Positions 13,804 to 26,039 of a stretch of 64,000 nt of DNA are shown one piece after another (position 1 is the stretch's first letter; each line of letters begins with the position of its first letter). This stretch comes from Balaenoptera acutorostrata (lineage: Eukaryota; Chordata; Mammalia; Artiodactyla; Balaenopteridae), in NCBI RefSeq assembly GCF_949987535.1, contig NC_080067.1, forward strand, positions 49,226,910 to 49,290,909, given 5' to 3'. The notes below the pieces were generated by a model that worked only from the letters and a program-made list of their open reading frames with translations, was not told where the DNA came from and ran no database searches. The translations under genes were made by a program, and so were the position numbers.

Positions 13804-14594
13804 TCTTTTAATTGAAGTATAGGTGATTTACAATATTATATTAGCTTCAGGTATACAATTTAGTGATTCAATATTTTTTATAGATTATACACCATTTAAA
13901 GTTATTACCAAATAATGGCTATATTTCCATGTTCTGTACAATATATTATTGTTGCTTATTTATTTTATACATAGTAGTTTGCATCACTTAATTCCCTACT
14001 CCTATATTTCCCCTCCCCCCTTCCCTTTCCCCACTGGTAACAAGTAGTTTGTTCTCTATATCTGTGAGTCTCTTTCTGCTTTGTTATATTCATTTGTTTT
14101 ACTTTTTAGATTCCACATATAAGTGATAGTATAGAGTATTTGTCTTTCTTTGTCTGACTTATTTCACTAAGCATAATGCCCTCTAGGTTCATCCATGTTG
14201 TTACAAATGGCAGAATTTCATCCTTTTTTGTGGATAAGTAATACTCCATTGTATATATATACTAGATCTTCTTTATCCATTCATCTGTTGATGGACACTT
14301 AGGTTGCTTCCATCTTGGCTATTGTGAATAGTGCTGCTATAAACATTGGGGTTCATGTATCTGTTTGAATTAGTGTTTCATTTTCTTCCGATATACACCT
14401 AGAAATGAAATTGCTGGGTCATACGGTAGTTATATTTTTAGTTTTTTGAGGAAACTCCATACTGTTTTCCATAGTGGCTGCACCAATTTACATTACCACG
14501 ACAGTGTATTACTAGGGTTCCCTTTTCTCCACATTCTTGCCAACATTTGTTATTTGTAGGCTTTTTTGTTGATAGCTGTTCTGACAGGTGTGAG
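13801..14594 (-). mobile_element. 5'-truncated L1: ORF2 C-terminus and 3' UTR
   Basis: On the minus strand the element begins in the ORF2 C-terminal region near 14594 and ends at a 3' terminus near 13801. The plus-strand landmarks are 'tcatctgttgatggacactt', 'gctgctataaacattggggt' and 'ttccatagtggctgcaccaa' from ORF2, then 'gttctctatatctgtgagtc' and 'aattgaagtataggtg' from the 3' UTR. The 3' UTR type is the same as that of the L1 at 35813-36966. Frames are broken. No convincing target duplication is visible. Confidence 0.85.
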
Positions 14595-14950
14595 AGTAAA
14601 CTAGTGGTTACCAAGGGTTGGGGAAGGAGGAAATAAGAAGTTGTTGCTCAAAGTGTACAGAGTGTCAGTTATGTAAGATAAGTGTTAGAGATCTATTGTA
14701 TAGCATAGTACCTATAGTTAAAATACTACTGTATACTTAAATTTTTGCTGAGTGGATAGATCTTATATTAAGTGTTCTTGCCACAAAAAGGCAAAGAGGG
14801 TAGGAGGAAAATTTGAAGGCGATGAATATGCTTATGGCATTGATTATGTTGATGGTTTCATGAGTGTATGCTTATCAGAATATCAAGTTGTTTCTGTCAA
14901 ATATGTGTAGCCTTTAGTGTATCAATTATAACAATAAAATGTTTTAAAAG
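14595..14950 (+). mobile_element. L1 3' UTR fragment, opposite orientation
   Basis: Starts 'agtaaactagtggttaccaa', the usual opening of an L1 3' UTR, and continues through 'gtactgtatacttaaa'-like sequence to 'gtatcaattataacaataaa', an L1 3' terminus. It differs from the 3' UTR of the neighbouring minus-strand L1, so it is a separate and probably older insertion of an L1MA/MB-like subfamily, assigned by recall. It meets the minus-strand L1 head to head. Confidence 0.7.
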
Positions 14951-16629
14951 ATTTATCAAATTTATAGTTTCATTTTTCTTATACATTAATGTAAGAGTAA
15001 TTTGTTCTTATATTTCAATATGTTACAAATTTAGTGTGCATGAGTCTGCATTCTCTAAGCCCAGATAACACAGGAGCACAGAAAAGACTGATTTTAAACA
15101 CCTGAAATATTGAGAGATGAGAGATAGTTCCTATTCTGAGGCCAGTTTGCTAGTTAGGGTAATTAATAATTCTGTAGAAAATCTCAACAGTAACATTAGT
15201 CACATTTTTTTGGAGAAAACTCAACTTCACCATATACGTACTTCCAAATTTCAAGTAGAAATATTAGTCGTGAGAGGATTTTGTCTCTCTCCTGTCTCCT
15301 TATTCCCACTTTTTCTTTTCCCATCTTCTATCAATTACCCAAGCATGGATAAGGTATAAAGCAGAGGCCAGAAATGGAAAAAAGCAATTCCATGTAAACT
15401 GGTAAATATTTACAGTGATACACAGGGATAAATGTAAATAGGAAGAATCCAAAGGCTGAGAAATGATGGAAATAAAGTGTTACATCTGTTGCTATTTGAT
15501 TGGTAGTCACCAATGTATAAATTGATACATTAGATTGCCTATGGAGTGAAGAGACCAACAGAACTGAAATGAGCCCAAAAGAGAAAACAAGTTAAAATTC
15601 TCTTTTTCAGATCAGACTCTTAACCATGTTGGGTTTACTATGCATACTTATGTAAAATGAACTGTAAAGCAATATAGCAGTCTCCAGTTCCTCTTCACTA
15701 AAGAGCTTATCCTTATGATTCCTGCAATGTTATGTTCCAGGTTGAATTCTTTTCCACTCTGGAATACTCAGCTACTTCATCAAACCCTTTATTTTAAAAT
15801 ATTAGTTTTACATAGCATCCTAAGAGACATAATTTATGCACCAATGTGTTTTAATTATTTTTTGCAAAGAAATTTAATTCCTCCCAAGAACCCCCAGAAT
15901 ATTGCTTATTGTTTTGTGTTTTTGTGTTTCTCTCTCTTTTTATCTTCATAGTTGTATTTGAGTTCTTGGAAACTATATTCTTTCTGGAGGTATGGAATTT
16001 TTCTGAGATGAGGCAACTGTCTATTTTTAGAAAGATTCAATTTTGGCTTGAAGAATTAGATGAAAATTAATCTCTCAGTACACAAAAATTTGGGACAGAA
16101 TTACTTCCTATGCAAAGGCATTAACTATCTTCCTTGCCGTCATGTTCTATCACCTGTAAGTACCACCATTTAATCATGTTCAGAAAAGAACAAGATACTA
16201 AAAATAGTACTCTTTCATATTAGGAATCTCAGTACAGGAGACCTCAAAGAAGGGGTCTTCAACAAAGGTCTAAAGACCCTGGTATAAGCTTGGCCAGTCT
16301 GATTCAAAGTTAGTGCAATGCACTCAGAAGTCTCTTGTACATTTAAGGGACATTTTCTTATATTCACGCATTGAAATTTTCATATACCTAATCTAGATGT
16401 GCATTCAGATAACCCCACTGCAGTTCATGCCAAACTAGGAATTCCTCAAGATAAAAGAAGGGAAATACATCTATAATATATTAACCATGAGAACAGATTG
16501 ATTATAGGTATAATTTCTGCCCAAATTTTCTGCCTGTGAGATACTAATACACCTAGTAGAAATGGAGACTGAGTAATCTTCTGCTCTTTGCTTACACTGG
16601 ATTTTTGCTTAAATTAACACACCAAAAAT
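14951..16629. other. AT-rich DNA, no gene seen
   Basis: Several frames of 66-80 codons overlap in opposite directions around 14868-15951. None has a domain, signal or codon bias that I recognise. No repeat was recognised. Confidence 0.5.
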
Positions 16630-16745
16630 ATTGTCTCTAATTTTAGTGCTATGAGCACTTCTGTTTACCTCTTTGTGCTTAGCACCTAGAACAGTGCCTG
16701 GTATATAGTAGGTGCTCACTAAAGGTTTGTCAAAAGAATTATGAA
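16630..16745 (+). repeat. L2 or MIR 3'-end fragment
   Basis: 'acctagaacagtgcctggta' followed by 'tatagtaggtgctcactaaa' and 'ggtttgtcaaaagaat' is the familiar 3' end of L2 (agaacagtgcctggcacata ... aatgtttgttgaatga) on the plus strand. MIR shares part of this tail and cannot be excluded. Confidence 0.6.
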
Positions 16746-17164
16746 ATTGTCCTAATTGGAAACAAAATCCATGAGGGAAATTTTACATCTTGCCTGCTAT
16801 TTTCTTTCAGTCTTGTAAAAAACAGAGTAAGAAACAGGTTATAAGTCATTTAGGAAAACAGGTAGCTTTAGGGGTTTGTCTAATCCTGGTTCTGGAAAAC
16901 TTGAAAGTCTACTACATCTTAAAATCCCATATTGTAGGAATTAAAACCCCAAAATTCTGAGCCTGATAAAGTTTCAGGAAATTTGTCAAAGGGGTTACAT
17001 AATAGAGAAATATTAATTGATAAATACCCCTTCACCTTTTCTTTTTATTCATTTTGATAAATTAGGCTTACTACTTTCAGATTTTTTTGAATATTTGGTT
17101 CACAAATACCACTAGTTTTGATAACCCCCAAGTTAATTTTAGGGATAGATGAGTTAACTACATA

Positions 17165-17360
17165 TATAGTTAAACCTTGAACAACTTCAGGGTTAATCTG
17201 AATATAATTTATAGTCACCCCACCTATCCATGGGTTCCTCTGAAGCTGGAGATTCAACCAACTGCAGACCATGTAGTACTGTGGTATTAATTATTAAAAA
17301 ATATTCACATATAAGTGGACCTGTGCAGTTTAAACCCATTTTGTTCAAGGGTCAACTGTA
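17165..17360. mobile_element. Tigger/MER2-like MITE with TIRs and TA duplication
   Basis: Terminal inverted repeats are visible at 17167-17184 ('tagttaaaccttgaacaa') and 17341-17358 ('ttgttcaagggtcaactg'); they pair at most positions. TA dinucleotides flank the element at 17165-17166 and 17359-17360, the target duplication of pogo/Tc1-mariner elements. The termini match the known Tigger/MER2 ends (cagttgacccttgaacaa). Inside are 'tccatgggttcctctgaagc' and 'gagattcaaccaactgcag', also of MER2 type. At about 192 bp it has no transposase and is a non-autonomous deletion derivative. Confidence 0.75.
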
Positions 17361-20025
17361 TAGTTTTATACAGGGCATGAAGGGTATCTACCACTATAAA
17401 GAAATCTTTTCCTGAAAGGAATGATAGATCTATTGTCAATGGGAAGTTCAGAAGCCAAAGATACAAAAGGGAGGGCATGAGTTGAGCACTTAAAAACTGT
17501 TAAAGTATTTTCCACCTAACTCTAAGACTCCCATGCTGAGATAAGTTGGTCATGGAAAGGGTTAGATTTTAAGTCGCCTCCCAATCTCAAGAAAATTTTC
17601 ATGCTGTGAGGTACACTGTAAAACACCACAAAATTCCCAACCCAACAGCACATCCCTCTTAGGTATTAATTTGGGTTAGAGAGACCCAAGACTTAGCTAA
17701 ATAAATGTAGTCCTCAAGTTTCAAAGAATTGAGTGCTCTACCTTCAGGTGCACCTGCGTGTTTTATATCTAAGAACCGTGGTTCTGGAAACTGTAGATAA
17801 CTACAAAAATGTCAGATCTGCCTCTAGGTGCGAAGGCCTCCCCTGACTAATGCTGCTTCCTCCTCCATCTTTCACAGACTTTAGCCATCAATAAATCATT
17901 TGCAATTTTAACTCTCTCTCAGTGTCTGCTTCCAAAAGACACAGCCAACATAAGGACTTTGGAGTATTTTTATGCACAGGATTTGACCCAGGATATGAAA
18001 CTGATTGCCATCTTTTCATTCAAATCATACCTAATGTAATTCCTCCTCACCATCACCATACATGAACCAATTTTGCTTTTCTGGTTTGTTTGGAGACTGT
18101 CTTTTGCTTACCTCTTTATTATAGAGCAACTCTAAGAACAGCAAGGAAATGAGAATTGCTTGTTAGATTGAGAAATAAGTTTATCCAAGAAATTAGAAAC
18201 TGGCATCTTTCTGTAAGTTAATAATTCAGCATAACCACAAGAATTGTAAGATTAATCTAGGCCTTTTCTTTTCTTAAAAAATAAAGAAAATATTAAATCA
18301 CATTTTACGGTTGCAGGATGTAATGCAAATGTGTATACATTTTTTTCAGATCAATGTATGCCTCTATGCCACAGAATTTTGCATTATCTTCTCTCTTGGT
18401 CCTAGTTATATAAATCATCTGTATAAGCAACTCTTTTCTCACATGGTAAATTGTAACACAATATAGAATTACTTATATTTGAGAGTTACATGATTTTGAG
18501 AGTTACATGAGAGTTATTGTGTAGAGAATAATTAAGGACTGTGAAATAAATTTGTGTTAACATTATGTATCTTTTGCAAGTATTTTTGCTTTTATTAGAT
18601 ATGCAATTCTATAAGAACTGTAGCCACAGTGGTGAAAGAGAATATCTACAACCTGGAATATTATTTATCATTTATCTATGAAAAGAGTAGCAGATTAAAA
18701 AAATGACAATTTACTTATAAAGAAATAATAATCAAATAATTTTCTAATGCTATTTTAAATATATGTTTTCTCATCTGAGTACATAACCAGAGAGTTGGAA
18801 AAATTCGACCTCCTTAAAATCAGAAGCAGAATGGATTTTCACAGGTCTCTTGAATTTTCTGGCCGGGAATTCTGTACATCCACATAGTTCTAGTCCTATT
18901 TAAAATAATGAAATCCGAAACAAAAAATGCAACATTTTTTAGAAACATTATAATGTGCTGGCTATGCTATGGTTATATAACATGATTATATGTGGTTATA
19001 TAATATTAAGACATACTATGTCAATTATATCTCAAAAATATGTATTTTTACATATTTTTACAACTGGTATAGTAATATATATTGGCATGCAATATTCAGT
19101 AGATAAATTAAGTTAAAAATTTATATTCCATTTTATTCTGTAATTACATGTTATAAAAGTGCCCACCAACTGAAATATTGATGATCATGTCATTTGTTAA
19201 AGTATTCCCATAATGTATAAATATTTTTTTAATGTTGATGAGAGTTTTTCTTTTTCTTGTTTTTTTTTTCTGTGTCTAGCTAGAGTTCACATCCACCTGA
19301 CCAAAAAAAAAAAATTGTGGTGAAGAGAAATATGAAATTCTTCTAACATGTTTTCTTTGCATTACTAAGAGTTCCATATTATAGAGTTTATTAAAAATTA
19401 TCTCTGCTTCAACTGTACCATGTTGACCTTTTAACTTTATTTCCCCTGTGGACTATATAACCTTCTGTTTGGTTTTATTACTAATTTTAAGATTTTCATT
19501 ATTGATGAAAATTATTTCATTTTATTGATGATGACTCAATACTTTACAATGGATTATTCACTCAATAAATTAACTATAATTTTTATTTTGTAAATACAAT
19601 TTTTTAAATCAGTCATCAGTTTTATACACATCAGTGTATACATGTCAATCCCGATTTTTATTTAGCAAAACATTAACATATTTCTCACTAAAAAAGATAC
19701 CACACATCAATTATTAGTAGATATTGAAATATGCACAATAATATGAAACTAACATATTATAAATTTCTTCTAACTTCAATTTACAGGATCCATGAGATGT
19801 CTGTGCTTGGTAGAATAAGTAACTTCAGTCTTTTATATTTCTTCAGTTCAAGCATTCTCCAGAAGTTTTGAATTCAGTGAAAGAAACCTAATGTCAGTCT
19901 ATTCTTCTTCTCTGGGAAATTCATCCAAATGGATAAACTTCAAAGTAGAAATTTCTTGAACTTTGCCAATACTCTCTTCAGCTAAGCACTTAGTATAATC
20001 ACTGTCTAATCATTTCCCACTTAAC
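17361..20025. other. AT-rich DNA, no gene seen
   Basis: No open frame of note and no clear repeat. A block around 17580-17930 is less AT-rich but unassigned. A short imperfect duplication (gagagttacatga) lies at about 18480-18512. 'gtcaattatatctcaaaaat' near 19020 resembles an L1 3' terminus but is too short to call. Confidence 0.45.
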
Positions 20026-20029
20026 TCCC

Positions 20030-20250
20030 ACTGGCTCACTCAGGTCTTGCGACGCTGGTCTGCTTTGCTTTTCCTCAAACACTTAAAGCTTGTTCACCCT
20101 TTGTGATTTGTCAAATGGCTGTCCTGTGTACCTGAAATGTCTCCCCAAGTATCTCCATAGTTAACTCTCTCAAGACTTTGATCAAATGTCACATTCTATT
20201 TATAGTTACAGGGAGTTATAGTCCCTCTATTTATAGTTATAACCCTCACC
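20030..20250 (+). repeat. L2 fragment
   Basis: The order 'ctcactcaggtcttgcgacg', 'tgctttgcttttcctcaaac', 'aaatgtctccccaagtat' and 'gatcaaatgtcacattc' resembles the ORF2 3' region of L2 on the plus strand. Divergence is high. The small duplication 'ctatttatagtta' (about 20196-20240) lies at its end. Confidence 0.45.
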
Positions 20251-20254
20251 CCAA

Positions 20255-21171
20255 GGCCGAAATGAACTTAGGAGTACATATATCTTTTCGAATAAGTGTT
20301 TTTGTTTTCTTCAGATGTACACCCAGAAGCGGAATTCCTGAATTGGATGGTAGTTCTATTTTTAATTTTCTGAGTGATCTCCATACTGTTTTCCATAGTG
20401 ACTGCACTGATTTCCACAAACAGTGCATAAAGAATTCCTTTTCTCCACATCCTCACCAACACTTGATATTTGCTGTCTTTTTGATAATAGTCATTTTGAC
20501 ATGTGTGAGGTGATATCTCATTGCGGTTTTGATTTGCATTGCCCTAAATATTAGTGATGTTGAACATCTTTTCGTGTACCTATTGGTCATCTGTATGTCT
20601 TCTTCGGGAAAGTGTCTAATCAGGCCCTCTGCCTATTTTTTAGAGTGTGGGTTGTTGTTTTCTTTGATATCGTGTAGTATGAGTTCTTTGTATATTTTTG
20701 GTATTAATCCCTTGTCAGATATATCATTTGCAAATATTTTCTCTCATTCACTAGGCAGCTTTTTTGTTTTGTTGACAGTTTCATTCTCTGTGCAAAAGCT
20801 TTTTAATTTAATAGAGTCCCATTTGTTTATTTTTACTTTTGTTTCTCTTGCCTGAGGAGACATATCCAAAGAAATATGACTAAGACCAATGTCAAAGAGC
20901 ATACTGTCTATGTTTTCTTCTAGAAGTTTTATGGTTTCAGGTCTTACATTGAAGTCTTTAATCCATCTTAAATTTATTTTTGTGCATGGTGTAGGAGAGT
21001 AGTCCAGTGTGATTCTTTTGTATGTGGCTGTCCAGTTTTCTAAACACCATTCATTGAAGAAGCTGTCATTTCCTCATTGTATACTCTTGCCTCCTTTCTT
21101 GTAAATTAATTGCCTATGTAAATATAGGTTTATTTCTAAGCTCTATTCGATTCCATTGATCCATGTGTCTA
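20255..21171 (-). mobile_element. Internal L1 fragment (ORF2 C-terminal third)
   Basis: Minus-strand L1 ORF2, recognised by plus-strand landmarks in order: 'agtgtttttgttttcttcag', 'ctccatactgttttccatag', 'ctccacatcctcaccaacac', 'gtgtgaggtgatatctcatt', 'ttgcaaatattttctctcat', 'gtgcaaaagctttttaattt' and 'gattccattgatccatgtgt'. Both the 3' UTR and the 5' two thirds are missing, so neither end is native. Frames in the L1 direction are broken by stops; the 111- and 108-codon plus-strand frames here are antisense shadows. The subfamily resembles L1MA-type copies, by recall. Confidence 0.85.
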
Positions 21172-22037
21172 AAATCACCCAGGTTTTTAGATTGGGTTAA
21201 CAGGTGAACAATTCACTTAGAGGGGAACACTTTGAGGGGTAGAAGGTGGAACCAATGACATTGTATTTTCTCTATATTTAATATGGGGTGACTTTGGACA
21301 TTTTCAATTTTCACAATTTAACTACTTATTGTGTCTCTTGAACATATTAGTTCTAAGACCCAGAGTCCTAGACTTTAAAATACATGTTTTGAAGGTGATT
21401 AAATTAAAATAAATAATACATTAAAAAAGCACCCCCCCAAAAAAAAAGAAAAAAGAAAAGAAAAGAAAAAGCACCAAAAATATTGCCTGCCCAAAATGCT
21501 GTCTAATTATATAAATTAATGGAGACTTGGAAAATCTTATGTGCAGATGAATATACAACTTAAAATATGAGTGCAGAAATTAAGCACTTGGGAGAAGTGT
21601 AGAGACAAACATACTCTAAGCCTTCAGAGGAATATTATTTACACTTAAGAAAAATACTAACAAGTCCTAAAGCTAACTAATATACTTGATAATCAGACAG
21701 TCACCAGGTTTTTGCTGGAAAAATATAGGCTATCTACCTCCAGCTCCAGAGCCATCTAAATGAAGCAGAATGTCATTCTTTTCTGAGTTTGAATGTATGG
21801 TTTACTATTAACTAGGAAAATTTTTAGGGTAAAATAAGGTATCAAATAATTAAAATAATATAAAATTTGAGATGTTTATTATTGACTAACCAAATTGTTT
21901 ATTACATTAGTAGGTTTATAAAAATAATACTATTTAGACACTTTTTAAAAGTAATTAAAAATCAAGATAACATAAGTATATATTAAAAGCAAAAGGTAAA
22001 AATACTTTGCTGTACCTCAAATGTTTCTAAGTCTATG
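21172..22037. other. AT-rich DNA, no gene seen
   Basis: Apart from the A-rich tract at 21423-21475 I recognise nothing here. Confidence 0.5.
21423..21475 (+). repeat. A-rich tract between 10-bp direct repeats
   Basis: 'aaaaagcacc' occurs at 21424-21433 and again at 21466-21475. Between them lie a short C run and an A-rich tract with scattered G. The left copy is preceded by TT and extra A, a typical L1 endonuclease context. This looks like a retrotransposition event that left almost only a poly(A) tail, but an expanded A-rich microsatellite is also possible. Confidence 0.5.
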
Positions 22038-22352
22038 CCATTGGGTTTTTTTTATTATTATTATTAATTAATTTATTTATTTTTGGCTGTGTTAGGTCTT
22101 CGTTTCTGTGCGAGGGCTTTCTCTAGTTGTGGCGAGCGGGGGCCACTCTTCATCGCGGTGCACGGGCCTCTCACTATCGTGGTCTCTCTTGTTGCGGAGC
22201 ACAGGCTCCAGACGCGCAGGCTCAGTAGTTGTGGCTCACGGGCCTACTTGCTCCACGGCATGTGGGATCTTCCCAGACCAGGGCTCGAACCCATGTCCCC
22301 TGCATTTGCAGGCAGATTCTCAACCACTGTGCCACCAGGGAAGCCCCATTGG
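22038..22352 (-). mobile_element. CHR-type tRNA-derived SINE with target duplication
   Basis: The element runs on the minus strand from 22345 to about 22045. Its head reads 'cttccctggtggcacagtgg' with a pol III A box (plus strand 22321-22334) and a B box (22281-22292, minus strand 'gggttcgagccc'). The body is CpG-rich, and the A-rich tail appears as T on the plus strand at about 22045-22083. A 7-bp duplication 'ccattgg' flanks it at 22038-22044 and 22346-22352. The sequence matches the cetartiodactyl CHR family, apparently the cetacean subgroup, by recall. CpGs are still frequent, so it is moderately young. The 77-92 codon frames within it are not genes. Confidence 0.9.
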
Positions 22353-22419
22353 TATTTTTGAAGAATTATTTAGAGTATAATCTTATTTTAAGTTACGTAG
22401 CAGAATTGCCTGCAATATG

Positions 22420-22445
22420 TATATATATATATATATATATATATT
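22420..22445. repeat. (TA)n microsatellite
   Basis: Pure TA run of about 26 bases. Confidence 0.93.
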
Positions 22446-22769
22446 GGTTTAAGGTTTATTAATCTAAAAAATGTAATTGCTGACACTTTCAGCTAATTTT
22501 TTTTCTGTAGGTCTAATTATTTTTAACTGAGAAACAAATTTTTTATAGATGCTGAGGTACCTGGTAAGCTCAGGGTAAATTCTGATAATTAACATTTTTA
22601 AATTCTAGTTTTCTATAGAAACATTTATTCTTTCTGTTACAGTTTTTTGTTCCCCATTCACTTTATCATTCTTCAAAAAATATTTTTATGATACAAACTC
22701 ATCAAATAAGTTGCCTATATTTATGCTTTAAAAATGTCTCCATTTTGGAGGTAAGGACACAACATGAAA

Positions 22770-22975
22770 TTTGCCCTATTGACAAAAATTTTAAAGTGCA
22801 TAATACAGTATTGTTGACTATAAGCACTATGCTATACAGCAGACCTCTAGAACTAATTCATCTTGTATGTATATGTCCAAACATATCAAATGGTATACAT
22901 TACATATTTTAGAATTTTATATATATGTAGTTTTTTTGAGTATATCAATTATACCTTGATAAAGCTCTTTTTTTC
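22770..22975 (+). mobile_element. Possible old L1 3' end
   Basis: 'tattgttgactataagcact' and 'acctctagaactaattcatc', ending with 'atcaattataccttgataaa', follow the order of an older L1 3' UTR and terminus on the plus strand. It is short and diverged, so the call is moderate. Confidence 0.45.
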
Positions 22976-25450
22976 AAAAGAGCATGTTGCCCAGTTTAGC
23001 CACCTCAAAATCATAGGCTTTCTCAACTTTATTCTGCTCTGGTTCAGAATATGTATTTATTGAATTTCAAATATGAGATCAGTCTAAAAACTCTACTGAT
23101 GTTATTTTCCAAAATATAATAATAAAATTTCAAAATTAAATCTTTAACATTTTTGACATCTAATCACTTAATTTAATTCCTCCCTCTTCTACGGGGAAAA
23201 TTTTCAATTTTTTCTTGCTTTCAAGTTTTATTTCCAATAAATCGCAATTAAAAAAGCCTTCAAAAGTTGAAATTTAGTCATTTTGCTTGCAAAATTATTT
23301 GATTAACGATTCATATCAGATTTGAATAGATTGCTAAAGAACTCATTTACAAAAACTTTTAATCTTACTGTAACAGTTTTTACAAAGTAGTTTCCCAAAG
23401 GCTCAAATATTTTTAAAACCAGTCTAATGACAGATAGCAAGAGAGGAAATACCTACTGCTGTCTTAAAGTACTGGCTTCTACTTTGTTTTTTATTTTAAT
23501 TAATATTTTAATATTCAATATTAGTTATCACAAAATTAAAACTCATTTTCTATATACATTCAAAGCATTTGTCTACTTTGATAGCCATAGTCTGTATTTT
23601 GATTAGCAGAATTTTGCATGTAAATATGAATTATGTGGGCATTATAACCAATCCCAAATACTTTGCTATGCATAAGTTTCATAATTCACTAATAATATGT
23701 TTTAACCATGATTCTGTGCTCTGCCAAGATTTGTACTCTTTTAATTTTGTATTTAGTATAGAACATTTTAACTAAATTTATTATTTCATGCACAATAATA
23801 TTGTTATGCTTCACCATCGACATAATGAACTTTCAAACTTCACTTTGATTGCATATATTGAATCTAATCATCAAACCAGCATTTGAACTAACACAATTGA
23901 TATTTCTATTTGACAATCTGATGACTTTGATATAAAATGGATCATTCAATTGTTTTTAAAGAGTTCTTCTACTGGTAACACCTCTAATCACATTAATAGC
24001 CATCTCTGCATCTTTTGTTCATAGTCACCTACAACTTAATGACCATTTCTCTAAATGTGACAGTAAGTATAAATAAGTATATCTAGAGAAGCTACAGACA
24101 GGCTGAAGCTACCTATCTTGTTTTGGTCTTTTTTTAATAAAGAAGGAAATATATTCTATTTAATAAAACTAATATTAACCATATTTAGTGAAAATTACTT
24201 AGATTCATATAAGCTACAATTGTATCTGAAAGGAACCCTTGTGAATTGACAGTGTGTTCAGATCACATCGAGGATTTTAAAGACTATTCTGATAAAGCTC
24301 AGTTTAATAAGAATAAGAAGAGTCTTTGGAATATTTATATTTTTCTGATCACAAGACCATGGAAACCAACAAAATTTTTGTGTAATTTAAGTAAACAGAG
24401 AAAGAGGGAAGATCAGTATGTGGTACAGCCGGTTGGTCCGTAAGGAAGTGTTTCATGGGAATTGAGGAAGGAATGCATAATTTTATCACGGGGGAGTTTG
24501 GTGACTTAAAATAAAAGATAATGCATGCATGAATATGCACACATGGAAACTAAGGTATTGCTGACTTGATTGTTGACTCGATCAGAGAGATTAGATTAAA
24601 AGCATCTGATATCTATTTTACATCACTTCTACCCAGTAGCTACTGGGAGAAAGAGCACAAGTAGTTGAAATGGAGTTTCTCATGATAATTGGTCTTTGAA
24701 AATTGACTTGAATTTTGGAAACAACAATAGCCTGCTGGTGTGATGATTCATTTTGGTGTACTCTCCCTGAAAGTTTCTCTGCCTTTCAGTGTAATACCTT
24801 TTAAAATGCATAAAACATAAGATAAAAAATTAAAAAGAGAAAATTAGAATTATTCAGAACATTAGTCCCATAATATTTGACATATTTTGTATAATATTTT
24901 GAAGTATTTTCCCACTTTATATGAGTACATATTAATATATTTGGAGTTAATATGCACCTTGTTCTGTAGCCTCATTTCTATGTTTAAAATACTTGTTGAG
25001 TCTATAAATGTAGTTCTCAAAATGGCTCTTAATGACTTAAGCTTCCACAAGCAAAATGTACCATTAATCTTTCAACAAATATTTTATTGTTGAACATTAA
25101 TGTTATTTCCAAGTTGTGCTATTAGAATTAAGCCTATACTAAATATAAAAATGTGCATTCTAGTATTTACATATTTAATTAAGATTAATTAGTATTTAAT
25201 TGAGATTAAATATTTAATCTTTTTCTTAACAGAAAAATATAGGCCCATTGTAAATCAGCTGAGTTCTATGAATTTTAATTCAATATGTTAGGTCAAGAAA
25301 TCTGTGTTTTCATTCTGTGAATAGTACCTAAATAGTCACAGAGTTAATTTAATTTTAATAGTTGAATATTACATGTTGTCTAGAATATGCAAAGGCCAAA
25401 AATAACTGGGAATACTCTACTTCTGGTCTTCTTCCTCTCCTAAGATCCAC
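22976..25450. other. AT-rich DNA, no gene seen
   Basis: Only short frames (62-68 codons) with no recognisable feature. No repeat recognised. Confidence 0.5.
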
Positions 25451-25454
25451 TCAA

Positions 25455-25492
25455 AGAGAGAGAGAGAGAGAGAAAGAGATTGAGAGAGAGAG
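25455..25492. repeat. (GA)n microsatellite
   Basis: Purine run of mostly GA repeats with two small interruptions; it continues more loosely to about 25520. Confidence 0.9.
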
Positions 25493-25494
25493 GT

Positions 25495-26039
25495 GGCTGG
25501 GTGGGAAAGGGAGAGAGAAGGGCTCTGACTGTGGCATTTTTAATGTTTATTCTAAAAATTTCTGGTGAATGAATTCTAAAGATATCAGGTAAGTTTTTGA
25601 CATGATACTGTATTATTTCTTAGGGCTTATTCTGCCCTTTTCCCTAAATGCCCTGCCTCAATATGACATCCTAATTTTCTGATATGAATTGCTTCCTCCT
25701 GAGGGTATGATAAGGCTATAGATTTTCCATTAAGTTTGTTTTCAAAGAGCTTCAGTTATTTAACCTACACCATTGAAAATGGTTTGAAGAATTTCTACTC
25801 ATGATCTTTCTGAGTGGAGAGTTTGACTAGTTTTGCTGAAAATATTTCTTCTGGCAATGTACTCACGTTTTGATAACCTGTCTAATGTCTTTTCCAAGAA
25901 CTTTCTATACATACATCACATGCTTTTTTTAAAAAAAATTAATTGATATTATTTTCCCAAGCAGATGAATAATGTGTTAATTTACTTGTTATGAGTCTTT
26001 GTAGCTGTGGAAAAACAAGTGTGATGCTTTTATGAACTA
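25495..26039. other. AT-rich DNA, no gene seen
   Basis: Nothing recognised. Confidence 0.5.

Noticed and set aside
13801..14950. Single L1 with 5' inversion (twin priming)
   Set aside because: Both halves contain an L1 3' UTR start but of different subfamily type, so two insertions are needed.
22281..22334. tRNA-like pol III boxes suggesting a tRNA gene
   Set aside because: They belong to the tRNA-derived head of the SINE, with an A-rich tail and target duplication; no complete cloverleaf is expected.
22083..22462. Three overlapping plus-strand frames of 77-92 codons
   Set aside because: They are antisense to the CHR-type SINE, whose CpG-rich body has few stops.
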